From positions 268,644 through 332,643 of the forward strand of contig CAVTWY010000003.1 of NCBI GenBank assembly GCA_963738575.1: a DNA stretch of 64,000 bases, read 5' to 3'. This document shows, piece by piece, positions 55,339-63,547 of the stretch. Each line of letters opens with the position of its first letter. The stretch's first letter is position 1. The translations under genes and the position numbers were made by a program. The notes beneath the pieces were generated by a model. That model made no database searches and was not told where the DNA came from. It saw only the letters and a program-made list of their open reading frames with translations. Source of the stretch: CAVTWY01 sp963738575. Its GTDB lineage: Bacteria > Pseudomonadota > Gammaproteobacteria > Burkholderiales > Burkholderiaceae_C.

Positions 55339-56096
55339 CGCGCTGCTTTCAAGGGTTGGGTCCAGACAAAGAATTCTTGGTTGCCGTCACCACCGGTGAT
55401 GGCGCTGGCAAAGTACTGCACCACCTTGAGCTTGTTGGCCTTGCAGGCGTTGCGCACACGCGTCTCCACCAACGCGTAGCTGTTGGGGTCGAGCACCAAA
55501 CCGCCTTTGCCAATCTGCCCCGGTTGCAGTTCAAACTGGGGCTTCACCAGCATCAAGCCGTGGCCCCGAATGAGCGGCGCGATGGCGGGCAAAACCAAGG
55601 TGAGTGAAATGAAAGACAGATCGGCCACCACCAGGTCGTAGTGCTGGCTTGGCAAGGTGCTGGCGTCCAGGTGCCGCGCATTCACGCTTTCGATGGCTGT
55701 CACGCGAGCATCGGCGCGAATCTTGGGATGCAGCTGGTCGCGCCCCACGTCCACGCCCACCACATGCGCCGCCCCACGCGCCAACAACACATCGGTGAAG
55801 CCGCCCGTGCTTTGCCCCACGTCGAGCACCGTCGCACCTTCGACGTTGATGCCGGTGTGCGTCAGTGCCGCGTCGAGCTTCAAGCCCGCGCGTGACACCC
55901 AACGCAGCTCGGCGTCGTTGGTCACTTGCAGCTCGCAGTCGTCGGGCAAGGCCTCGCCCGCCTTGCGTGGCAATTGCCAGGCGCTGGCTTCCAGGCCCAC
56001 CGTGCGCCAACGCACGGCGCCTTGGTCGATCAACCGCTGCGCGGCCGAGCGCGTAGGCGCAAGGCCGCGCAGCACGATCAATTGATCGGCGCGCAT
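55335..56096 (-). CDS. tlyA: TlyA-family RNA 2'-O-methyltransferase
   Basis: A 253-aa protein with an N-terminal S4 RNA-binding fold (MRADQLIVLRGLAPTRSAAQRLI) and an FtsJ-type methyltransferase domain: VLDVGQSTGGFTDVLLARGA is the SAM loop, and VADLSFISL and LVKPQFE follow. TlyA methylates rRNA cytidines in mycobacteria; the target in this organism is not established. It lies between ahcY (40 bases upstream) and metF (4-base overlap). TlyA yields SAH as by-product, which AhcY removes. Confidence 0.9.
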   Translation of the reverse strand: MRADQLIVLRGLAPTRSAAQRLIDQGAVRWRTVGLEASAWQLPRKAGEALPDDCELQVTNDAELRWVSRAGLKLDAALTHTGINVEGATVLDVGQSTGGFTDVLLARGAAHVVGVDVGRDQLHPKIRADARVTAIESVNARHLDASTLPSQHYDLVVADLSFISLTLVLPAIAPLIRGHGLMLVKPQFELQPGQIGKGGLVLDPNSYALVETRVRNACKANKLKVVQYFASAITGGDGNQEFFVWTQPLKAAR

Positions 56097-56136
56097 GGGG
56101 TGGGCAGCAACTGCCGTGCGTGAGGCAGACGCTCGA

Positions 56137-57600
56137 TCAGTAGCGATACGTGTCGAGCTTGTATGGGCCCGACTTGGCCACGCCGATGTAAGACGCTTGC
56201 TCGGTCGACAGCTCGGTGAGTTGTGCGTTGAGCGTCACCAGTTGCAAGCGGGCGACTTTTTCGTCCAGGTGCTTGGGCAGCACATAAACCTTGCCCACAG
56301 CGTAGTGGTCACGGCGGGTGAACAGCTCAATCTGCGCCAGCGTCTGGTTGGCAAAGCTTGACGACATCACGTAGCTGGGGTGGCCGGTGCCGCAACCCAG
56401 GTTCACCAAGCGGCCTTTGGCCAGCATGATGATGCGCTTGGCGGCGTGTTTGCCTTCGGCGGGGAAGATGATGTGGTCGACTTGCGGCTTGATCTCTTCC
56501 CACTGGTACTTCTCAACCGACGCGATGTCGATCTCGTTGTCAAAGTGGCCGATGTTGCAAACGATGGCGTTGTGCTTCATGGCGCGCATGTGGTCGTGCG
56601 TGATGACCGACTTGTTGCCCGTGGCCGTGACGAAGATGTCGGCTTTGTCGGCGGCGTAGTCCATCGTCACCACGCGGTAGCCTTCCATGGCGGCTTGCAG
56701 CGCGTTGATCGGGTCGATCTCGGTCACCCACACTTGGGCCGACAGCGAGCGCAAGGCTTGGGCCGAGCCCTTGCCCACGTCGCCGTAGCCGGCCACCACG
56801 GCCACTTTGCCGGCAATCATCACGTCGGTGGCGCGCTTGATGCCGTCCAGCAGCGATTCGCGGCAGCCGTAGAGGTTGTCAAACTTGCTCTTGGTGACCG
56901 AGTCGTTCACGTTGATGGCGCGGAACATCAGCGTGCCGTTGGCGCTCATCTCGTTCAAGCGGAGGACGCCCGTGGTGGTCTCTTCGGTCACGCCCAAAAT
57001 CTCGGCGCTCTTGCGGCTGTACCAGGTGGGGTCTTGTGCCAACTTGGCCTTGATGGCGGCATACAGCTCGCGCTCTTCTTCGCTGCTGGGGTTGCCCAAC
57101 ACCGAAGCATCTTGCTCGGCACGCTTGCCCAGGTGCATCAACAACGTGGCATCGCCGCCGTCGTCCAAGATCATGTTGGGGCCTTCGCCTGCGGTGCCCT
57201 TGGCGCCAAACTCAAAAATGCGGTGGGTGTAGTCCCAGTAGTCTTTCAGTGACTCGCCTTTGTAGGCAAACACGGGCGTGCCTTCGGCCACCAGTGCTGA
57301 GGCCGCATGGTCTTGCGTGGAGTAGATGTTGCAAGAGGCCCAGCGCACTTCGGCGCCCAGGGCTTGCAGGGTCTCGACCAGCACGGCGGTTTGAATCGTC
57401 ATGTGCAGCGAGCCGGTGACGCGCGCGCCTTTGAGCGGCAGTGTCTTTTTAAACTCCGAACGAATGGCCATCAGGGCGGGCATTTCGGTTTCGGCGATGG
57501 TGATTTCTTTGCGGCCCCAGGCAGCCAGCGACATGTCGGCAACGGCGCTGTCGACACCGGCTTGTCCGGCTTTGGCAATGGGTTCTTTGATGGCGTTCAT
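56137..57600 (-). CDS. ahcY: Adenosylhomocysteinase
   Basis: NAD-dependent enzyme that splits S-adenosylhomocysteine into homocysteine and adenosine, relieving product inhibition of methyltransferases. 487 aa from ATG 57600. Motifs: GSLHMTIQTAVLVETL near the substrate site, NIYSTQDHAA, the NAD-binding AGYGDVGKGSAQALR, and the C-terminal DKLDTYRY-like end (here PYKLDTYRY). A 150-base leader contains an SAH riboswitch, so expression should rise with SAH. Confidence 0.97.
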   Translation of the reverse strand: MNAIKEPIAKAGQAGVDSAVADMSLAAWGRKEITIAETEMPALMAIRSEFKKTLPLKGARVTGSLHMTIQTAVLVETLQALGAEVRWASCNIYSTQDHAASALVAEGTPVFAYKGESLKDYWDYTHRIFEFGAKGTAGEGPNMILDDGGDATLLMHLGKRAEQDASVLGNPSSEEERELYAAIKAKLAQDPTWYSRKSAEILGVTEETTTGVLRLNEMSANGTLMFRAINVNDSVTKSKFDNLYGCRESLLDGIKRATDVMIAGKVAVVAGYGDVGKGSAQALRSLSAQVWVTEIDPINALQAAMEGYRVVTMDYAADKADIFVTATGNKSVITHDHMRAMKHNAIVCNIGHFDNEIDIASVEKYQWEEIKPQVDHIIFPAEGKHAAKRIIMLAKGRLVNLGCGTGHPSYVMSSSFANQTLAQIELFTRRDHYAVGKVYVLPKHLDEKVARLQLVTLNAQLTELSTEQASYIGVAKSGPYKLDTYRY

Positions 57601-57682
57601 GGTGTGTCCTTCGAGGCAGGGTGGTTCAACCCCGACACAGCAGTGGCACGCCTGAAAGCGCAAACGCCCACCACCGTGAATC

Positions 57683-57753
57683 GGGGTGAGCGCTGTTGGA
57701 TGATGTTCCGAGCCTGGGATCGACTCAATGCGACCTCGCAACGCTCCTCGGAA
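57683..57753 (-). ncRNA. SAH riboswitch
   Basis: On the reverse strand the leader of ahcY reads CCGAGGAGCGTTGC, a variable stem, CCCAGGCTCGG, then CAACAGCGCTCACC. P1 pairs CCGAG with CTCGG, and the pseudoknot pairs GAGCG with CGCTC near the end. This is the layout of the S-adenosylhomocysteine riboswitch known upstream of ahcY in beta- and gammaproteobacteria. It starts within about 5 bases of the expected transcription start and ends about 80 bases before the ATG. Confidence 0.88.
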
Positions 57754-57760
57754 TGCAACG

Positions 57761-57790
57761 ATTATAGATAAGTCAGGCGGTTTTCGCCAA
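57761..57790 (-). promoter_or_regulatory. ahcY operon promoter
   Basis: On the reverse strand TTGGCG (57785-57790) and the perfect -10 TATAAT (57761-57766) are 18 bases apart. Transcription should start near 57754, at the first base of the SAH riboswitch. The element lies 45 bases from the divergent DUF2183 gene's -10. Confidence 0.65.
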
Positions 57791-57832
57791 TCCCACGCAA
57801 TGGGAGGGGTGGGGCGCGTGGACAATGCCCAA

Positions 57833-58966
57833 ATGCAGGTGCCCATTCAGTCCCCCGTGTCCGCGTCGTTGACCGACACAGCCGTGTCGCGCCGCAACGT
57901 GCTGGGGTTGGTGGCTGTGGGTTCCTTTGTTGGGAGCGGGGCTGTGCCCGCCCACGCGGTAGCGCTAGAGGCCGGTGAGGGTGCGTTGGTTTTTCCGTCA
58001 ACGGCAAGGCTGCTGCCCGACGGCAAAATGTCGGTGCGCGTCGAAGCCTGGGTGTTTGAGCGTGAGTCGCGGCGCTTCACTGCCAAGGTCCTGGCCAAGC
58101 TGCTGGGCCTGGATTGGGACAGCCTGAGCGTGCAAGAGCGTGAACTTTACGGTGCACGCACCACGCTGTTTGGCCAAGAGGCTCAGCAGGGGCGGCGGTT
58201 GCTGGTCCAAGTGGGAAGCTCTGCCGCAGTGCCCTTGGGGCTTAGCGACAAGTCGGGGCGCCTGGGTGCCGCCTTGGTGGTGCCCAAAAGCCAGGTCATC
58301 GGCCCCGGCATGGGCAACGTCATCAGCATTCGCTTGTCATCTCAAGAACGCGGCTTCCCAGGTCGGGCGTATTGGCACGACGCCTACGACGCGCAAGGGC
58401 TGTCGGTGGTCTCAGACATCGACGACACCATCAAGCACACCGACGTTACCAACACGCGCGAGATGCTGCGAAACACGTTTGCACGCCCGTTTGCCCCCGT
58501 GCCCGGCATGGCCGATTGGTACACGCGCATTCAAAAGACCCACCGCACGGCAGCGTTTCACTACGTCTCCGGCAGCCCTTACCCCTTGCTGCCGCCGCTG
58601 CAGGATTTTTTGCATGCCCATCAATTTCAAGCGGGCAGCGTTCACTTGCGCTGGCTGCCGCTGCGCCCCAACGCTTTGCTCGACCGTGAGGCCACCTCGC
58701 GCCACAAAACAGTGGTGATTCAGCAATTGTTGGGCGACTTCTCTCAGCGCCGTTTTGTGCTCGTGGGCGATTCGGGCGAGTACGACCCTGAGGTTTATGG
58801 GGCCTTGGCTCGCGCGAATCCCAGGCGCATCGCCGCAATCTTGATTCGCGACGTCACGGGTGAGGGCAAAGACGCACCGCGCTATGCGCAGGCGTTTGCC
58901 ACATTGCCAACGACGCAGTGGCGCTTGTTCACCGACCCGGCGTCTCTGCCGACTCAGTGGTGGTAG
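57833..58966 (+). CDS. DUF2183 (App1-like) phosphatase, exported
   Basis: A 377-aa protein of the App1 (DUF2183) family, whose yeast member is a phosphatidate phosphatase. An N-terminal Arg-Arg signal (SRRNVLGLVAVGSFVGSG) suggests Tat or Sec export ending near AHA. The HAD-type catalytic motif is DIDDTIK (Asp-x-Asp-x-Thr) near the middle, preceded by LSVVS, with YVSGSPYPLLP and VLVGDSGEYDPEVY further on. GACAAT lies six bases before the ATG. Its last bases overlap possible GTG starts of the next HAD gene. Confidence 0.83.
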   Translation: MQVPIQSPVSASLTDTAVSRRNVLGLVAVGSFVGSGAVPAHAVALEAGEGALVFPSTARLLPDGKMSVRVEAWVFERESRRFTAKVLAKLLGLDWDSLSVQERELYGARTTLFGQEAQQGRRLLVQVGSSAAVPLGLSDKSGRLGAALVVPKSQVIGPGMGNVISIRLSSQERGFPGRAYWHDAYDAQGLSVVSDIDDTIKHTDVTNTREMLRNTFARPFAPVPGMADWYTRIQKTHRTAAFHYVSGSPYPLLPPLQDFLHAHQFQAGSVHLRWLPLRPNALLDREATSRHKTVVIQQLLGDFSQRRFVLVGDSGEYDPEVYGALARANPRRIAAILIRDVTGEGKDAPRYAQAFATLPTTQWRLFTDPASLPTQWW

Positions 58967-59007
58967 GCACGGCGCCAAGCCAACCATGGCGTGACGCCAA
59001 CCCAAGC

Positions 59008-59769
59008 ATGCTGCAAGCGTGCGTGGGCGTACTGACCGACATTGACGACACCCTCACGCGGGACGGCGCCATCGAGCCTGCTGCTTTGCATGCCTTGCAA
59101 CGCCTGCAATCGGCGGGTGTGCCGGTCATTGCCATCACCGGCCGCCCCATGGGCTGGAGCATGCCCTTTGTGAGCCAATGGCCGCTGCAAGCCATCGTTG
59201 CCGAAAACGGTGCGGTCGCTTTGCACCACCAAAATGATCAAGTGCGCGTTGACTACGTGCAAGATGAAGCCACGCGCAACATCAATGGCCACAAGCTGCG
59301 CGCTGTCGCAGCCCAAATCCTGCGCGAAGTGCCCGGGGCCACACTCGCCCAAGACAGCGCCGGGCGCGTCACCGACATGGCCGTTGACCACAGCGAGTTC
59401 TGCCAGCTTGACCCGCCCAGCATCGACCGTGTCGTTGCCATCATGCGTGGGCACGGGATGACGGCCACCGTCAGCTCCATCCACGTCAATGGTTGGTTTG
59501 GTGACCACAGCAAATGGAGCGGCGCGTGTTGGGCCGTGAGGCAGCACTTCAAGCGTGACTTGACGCAAGAGGTGTCACGTTGGGTCTACATCGGTGACTC
59601 CACCAACGACCAGGTGATGTTTGCCCATTGCCCCCATGCGGTGGGCGTCGCTAACCTGCGCCGCTTTGCCACGTCCCTTTCGGTTTGGCCGCGCTACATC
59701 ACCGACGGCGAGCGTGGTGACGGTGTGGCCGAGGTGGTGGACGCACTGCTGCGGCATCGGTTGCCGTGA
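59008..59769 (+). CDS. HAD-IIB family hydrolase (Cof/sucrose-phosphatase-like)
   Basis: A 253-aa HAD phosphatase. Motif I is TDIDDTLTRDG, ten residues from the ATG at 59008; motif II is VIAITGRP; the C-terminal motif IV is YIGDSTNDQVMF, with GDSTND binding magnesium. A cap domain of the IIB type lies between. Likely substrate is a sugar phosphate, but none can be named. GTG codons at 58957/58960 overlapping the previous gene are alternative starts. Next is the MFS gene after 9 bases, suggesting an operon. Confidence 0.82.
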   Translation: MLQACVGVLTDIDDTLTRDGAIEPAALHALQRLQSAGVPVIAITGRPMGWSMPFVSQWPLQAIVAENGAVALHHQNDQVRVDYVQDEATRNINGHKLRAVAAQILREVPGATLAQDSAGRVTDMAVDHSEFCQLDPPSIDRVVAIMRGHGMTATVSSIHVNGWFGDHSKWSGACWAVRQHFKRDLTQEVSRWVYIGDSTNDQVMFAHCPHAVGVANLRRFATSLSVWPRYITDGERGDGVAEVVDALLRHRLP

Positions 59770-59778
59770 TGGGCGCCG

Positions 59779-60990
59779 GTGCCAGAGCGCCCTTACCGCA
59801 CCGCCTTGGCGCTGGCGCTGGGCGCCGCCGTTTCGCTGGGGTTGGCGCGTTTTTCGTACGCGATGCTGTTGCCGTTGATGCGCACCGATCTGGGTTGGAC
59901 ATACTTTACGGCGGGTGCGATGAACACCGTCAACGCCGCTGGGTACCTTGTGGGTGCTTTGATGGCGCCAAGGTGGTTGGCGCGCCACGATGCACGCCAC
60001 GTCATGCTTTGGGGCATGGGGGTCGCGGCCGTGATGTTGGCATTGCACGCGCTGGCACCGCACGACGCCATGCTGTTTGCGCTGCGTGCCGCCACCGGCG
60101 CGGCCAGTGCAGCCACTTTCGTCAGCGGCGGTTTGTTGGCGGCACGGTTGGGAAACCCAGCGCAATCGCCGCCTGCCGAAGGCGAGGGCTCAAGGCCACC
60201 AGCCACGGTCAAGTCGGCGAGTCTGGTGCTTGGCATTTACTACGGCGGCACGGGTGTCGGCATCGTTGCCTCGGCGTTTTTGGTGCCGGCGGCTGCCCGA
60301 GCCGTGGAGGGTGGCGGGGGCTGGCGGTTGGCCTGGGTGGTGCTGGCCCTGGTGGCCGTGCTGGCCACGGTCTTGTCAGCGTTTGGTACCCGTGGGCTTG
60401 CGGCGTCGGGGGCTACCCCCAACCGCCAACAGCGGTGGGACTGGCGCCCACTGCGATGGGGGCTGGCGGCCTATTTGATGTTTGGGTTGGGCTACATCGG
60501 CTACATGACCTTCATCATCACCTTGCTGCGTGAGCGCGGCATGGGCACCTTCACCGTCACTGCTTTTTACGTGGTGCTTGGTTTGGGCGTTATGGCCTCT
60601 CCTTGGTTGTGGGCGGGGCTGTTGCAGCGCCACCGGGGCGGACGGCCCATCGCTGTGCTCAACGGCCTGTTGGCATGGGCCACCCTGATGCCCGTGGTGG
60701 TGCCACACGCCGCAGCCGTGTTTGCATCGGGTGCGCTGTTCGGCGCGGTGTTTTTATCGGTGGTGGCATCCACCACGGCAATGGTGAGACACAACGTTGA
60801 GCCCGCAGCCTGGAGCCATGGCATTGCCGCCTTCACGATCATCTTCGCCGCCGGGCAAATCATCGGCCCGGGTCTGGTGGGCTGGATTGCTGACGAGGCA
60901 GGGGGTTTGCAACGCGGGTTTGTTGTCAGCGCTGCGATTTTGGCGGTCGGGTCGTTGCTGGGTTTGCGTCAGCGCGCCGCGGGCACCTGA
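59779..60990 (+). CDS. YbfB/YjiJ family MFS transporter
   Basis: Twelve-helix secondary transporter of 403 aa, beginning PERPYRTALALALGAAVSLGLARFSYAMLLP-type residues, the YbfB/YjiJ family N-terminus, with a large central loop after helix 6 (TPNRQQRWDWRP). The substrate is unknown. It starts at GTG 59779, ten bases after the HAD gene stop, so the three genes from 57833 may be one operon. Convergent with the YcaQ-type gene. Confidence 0.87.
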   Translation: MPERPYRTALALALGAAVSLGLARFSYAMLLPLMRTDLGWTYFTAGAMNTVNAAGYLVGALMAPRWLARHDARHVMLWGMGVAAVMLALHALAPHDAMLFALRAATGAASAATFVSGGLLAARLGNPAQSPPAEGEGSRPPATVKSASLVLGIYYGGTGVGIVASAFLVPAAARAVEGGGGWRLAWVVLALVAVLATVLSAFGTRGLAASGATPNRQQRWDWRPLRWGLAAYLMFGLGYIGYMTFIITLLRERGMGTFTVTAFYVVLGLGVMASPWLWAGLLQRHRGGRPIAVLNGLLAWATLMPVVVPHAAAVFASGALFGAVFLSVVASTTAMVRHNVEPAAWSHGIAAFTIIFAAGQIIGPGLVGWIADEAGGLQRGFVVSAAILAVGSLLGLRQRAAGT

Positions 60991-61021
60991 GGGAGATGTA
61001 GCGGCTCTCTCGGTTGGTGTG

Positions 61022-62131
61022 CTAAGCGCCGAGGCCTAGAAAATCGCCCATGCAAGCCACTTCGGCCTCAAGCGCTTGCCGAAACGCGATACTGCGTGGC
61101 GCCTTGCCGCTAACGTACCCGATGTCGGTATGCAACGCGCCGTCACGCACCGCCACGTTGCCCCAACCGATCACTTGGTCGTGCCACAGCAGGGGCATGG
61201 CGTAGTAGCCACGCACGCGCTTGGGCGCAGGTGTGTAGGCCTCAAATCGGTAGGCCCAGCCCCACAGGTGCTCAAAGCGGCGGCGGTCCCACACGATGGG
61301 GTCAAACGGCGCCAGCAAACGCACGGCATCGTCCACCCGGTGTTTGGCCGCGCCCGGGTTTTCGCCCGCGGGCCAGTACCACGCAACGCCATCAACGGTG
61401 GCGTGGGGCAACCGTGCCTTGGCGCGCTTCAAAGCCTCGCGTCGCAAGTCGGCCCACTGCGGGGCGCCGCCGCGAAGGCGCGAGACCAGCTCGCCCAAGG
61501 TGCGATCGGGCAGCGGGGCATAGAGTTTGACGATCACGTCAACCAGCGCATCCATGTTGGAGGATGGATCATTCGCCTTTTCGGCGGTATCGCAGCAGGC
61601 GTAAAGCCGCACGCCACTGGCGCGCCCTGCAATACGAATCACGCCGCGGTAGTGCATGCCGTCGAGCAGCTGGGTGCTGGCGTTGGTGGTGCCACCAAAC
61701 CAGTTGCTTACCTTGCCGTGCGCAAACTGCGCATCCACCTCGCGCGGGTGCACGGTGCCACGCTCGCGAATGAACGCCAGCACCTCGTGTGCCTGCCTCC
61801 ACTGGCGCGCACCCCACACGGTGCGGGGCGTGCGTGGGTGCATCAAGCGCTGCGTGGCGCGTGGCAAAAAACCGTGGTTGACGAAGTAGTCTTCTTCAAG
61901 CGCCAACTTGGGGTACTTCAACGCCAAGTCACCCATGCGGTAGCGGGCGACCCGGTGGCGCAGCGTCAAGTCCTCCGCCCGCGCGGGCGAGCGGATGGGG
62001 TCGGCTTGCACAAAGCCCAGCCGCTCGATGGCACGGCCCAAGGTGGTGGGCGCAAACAGGGTTCGGGCGACGCTGTGGGTGCGCAAGTCGCCCAAAACAA
62101 GGGGCGCCTGCTTGCGTGCCAAGGCGCCCAT
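61022..62131 (-). CDS. YcaQ/AlkX-type winged-helix DNA glycosylase
   Basis: A 369-aa HTH_42 family protein. E. coli YcaQ (AlkX) is a DNA glycosylase that unhooks interstrand crosslinks; its catalytic motif Gln-x-Asp is present here as QAD (residues 42-44, FVQADPIRSPA). The DLTLRHRVARYR and HPRTPRTVWGAR regions and the C-terminal LWHDQVIGWGN are family features. It stands alone between the MFS gene and metK. Confidence 0.82.
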   Translation of the reverse strand: MGALARKQAPLVLGDLRTHSVARTLFAPTTLGRAIERLGFVQADPIRSPARAEDLTLRHRVARYRMGDLALKYPKLALEEDYFVNHGFLPRATQRLMHPRTPRTVWGARQWRQAHEVLAFIRERGTVHPREVDAQFAHGKVSNWFGGTTNASTQLLDGMHYRGVIRIAGRASGVRLYACCDTAEKANDPSSNMDALVDVIVKLYAPLPDRTLGELVSRLRGGAPQWADLRREALKRAKARLPHATVDGVAWYWPAGENPGAAKHRVDDAVRLLAPFDPIVWDRRRFEHLWGWAYRFEAYTPAPKRVRGYYAMPLLWHDQVIGWGNVAVRDGALHTDIGYVSGKAPRSIAFRQALEAEVACMGDFLGLGA

Positions 62132-62170
62132 GGTGCGGTAAGCCGCGATGTCTACGTCGAGCGGCGACGC

Positions 62171-63355
62171 TTACTTCAAGCCCGCCGCAGCCCGCAGCGT
62201 CGCCGCTTTGTCAGTCCGCTCCCAAGTAAAGGTGGGCTCTTCACGCCCAAAGTGCCCGTACGACGCCGTCTTCTCATAAATGGGGCGCAGCAAGTCGAGC
62301 ATCTGGATGATGCCTTTGGGGCGCAAGTCAAAGTGTTCTTGCACCAAGGCCGACAGCTTTTCGTCCGACATCACACCCGTGCCTTCGGTGTACACCGTCA
62401 CGTTCATGGGGCGTGCCACGCCAATGGCATAAGCCACCTGAATCTGGCATTGCCGAGCCAGGCCCGCCGCCACGATGTTCTTGGCAACGTAACGGGCTGC
62501 ATAAGCAGCTGAGCGGTCCACCTTGCTCGGGTCTTTGCCGCTGAAGGCGCCACCACCGTGGGGGCAGGCGCCGCCGTAGGTGTCAACGATGATCTTGCGA
62601 CCCGTCAGGCCGCAATCGCCTTGTGGGCCACCCACCACGAAGCGACCGGTGGGGTTGATCAAGTACTTGGTGTCCTTGAGCCACTCTTTGGGCAACACCG
62701 GCTTGATGATTTCTTCGATGATGGCTTCGTTGAACGATGCCTTCATTTTCTTGGGCGTTTCGCTTTGGTCGGGGCTGTGCTGGGTCGACAGCACCACGGT
62801 ATCGATGCTGTGGGGTTTGCCGTCCACGTAGCGCATCGTCACTTGGCTCTTGGCGTCGGGGCGCAAGAAGGGCAGGCGGCCATCTTTGCGCAACTGCGCT
62901 TGGCGCTCGACCAGGCGGTGGGCGTAGTAGATGGGGGCCGGCATCAGCTCGGGTGTTTCGTCGCAGGCGTAGCCAAACATCAACCCTTGGTCACCCGCAC
63001 CAATGTTGAGGTGGTCGTCGCTGGCGTGGTCCACACCTTGCGCGATGTCGTTGCTTTGTTTGTCGTAACAAACCATCACGGCGCAACCCTTGTAGTCGAT
63101 GCCGTATTCGGTGTTGTCGTAGCCAATGCGCTTGATGGTGTCGCGCGCCACCTGGATGTAGTCCACGGTGGCGTTGGTGGTGATTTCGCCCGCCAGCACC
63201 ACCAAGCCGGTGTTGGTCAGTGTCTCGGCGGCCACGCGGCTGCGAGGGTCTTGCGCAAAGATTGCGTCGAGAATGGCGTCTGAGATTTGGTCGGCGACTT
63301 TGTCGGGGTGACCTTCAGAGACGGATTCAGAGGTAAAGAGAAAATCGTTCGCCAC
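62171..63355 (-). CDS. metK: S-adenosylmethionine synthetase
   Basis: Makes SAM from methionine and ATP. 394 aa with FTSESVSEGHPDKVADQISDAILDA at the start, the hexapeptide GAGDQG in HLNIGAGDQGLMFGYA, and the GGGAFSGKDPSKVDRSAAY phosphate loop. The start is GTG 63355, with AGGAG 8 bases upstream. Divergent from the LpxL-type gene. With ahcY and metF it completes the local methyl-cycle set, but it is separately transcribed. Confidence 0.97.
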   Translation of the reverse strand: MANDFLFTSESVSEGHPDKVADQISDAILDAIFAQDPRSRVAAETLTNTGLVVLAGEITTNATVDYIQVARDTIKRIGYDNTEYGIDYKGCAVMVCYDKQSNDIAQGVDHASDDHLNIGAGDQGLMFGYACDETPELMPAPIYYAHRLVERQAQLRKDGRLPFLRPDAKSQVTMRYVDGKPHSIDTVVLSTQHSPDQSETPKKMKASFNEAIIEEIIKPVLPKEWLKDTKYLINPTGRFVVGGPQGDCGLTGRKIIVDTYGGACPHGGGAFSGKDPSKVDRSAAYAARYVAKNIVAAGLARQCQIQVAYAIGVARPMNVTVYTEGTGVMSDEKLSALVQEHFDLRPKGIIQMLDLLRPIYEKTASYGHFGREEPTFTWERTDKAATLRAAAGLK

Positions 63356-63547
63356 TTTGTAAACTCCTGGGTTGGTTGACCGGCGTTGCCGGCCCTAGGG
63401 GAGTGAGCGGCGAACGCTTTAGCAGAATTTGTGGGGCGGCATGATTGCCACCCGGCATGCAGCGCAAAAAGGGGTCGCCCCCGATGCGTCGCCTGCGTCG
63501 CCCCGCAAGTAGTTCATTAACTCGGCGATGCCGCCATTATAAAGACA

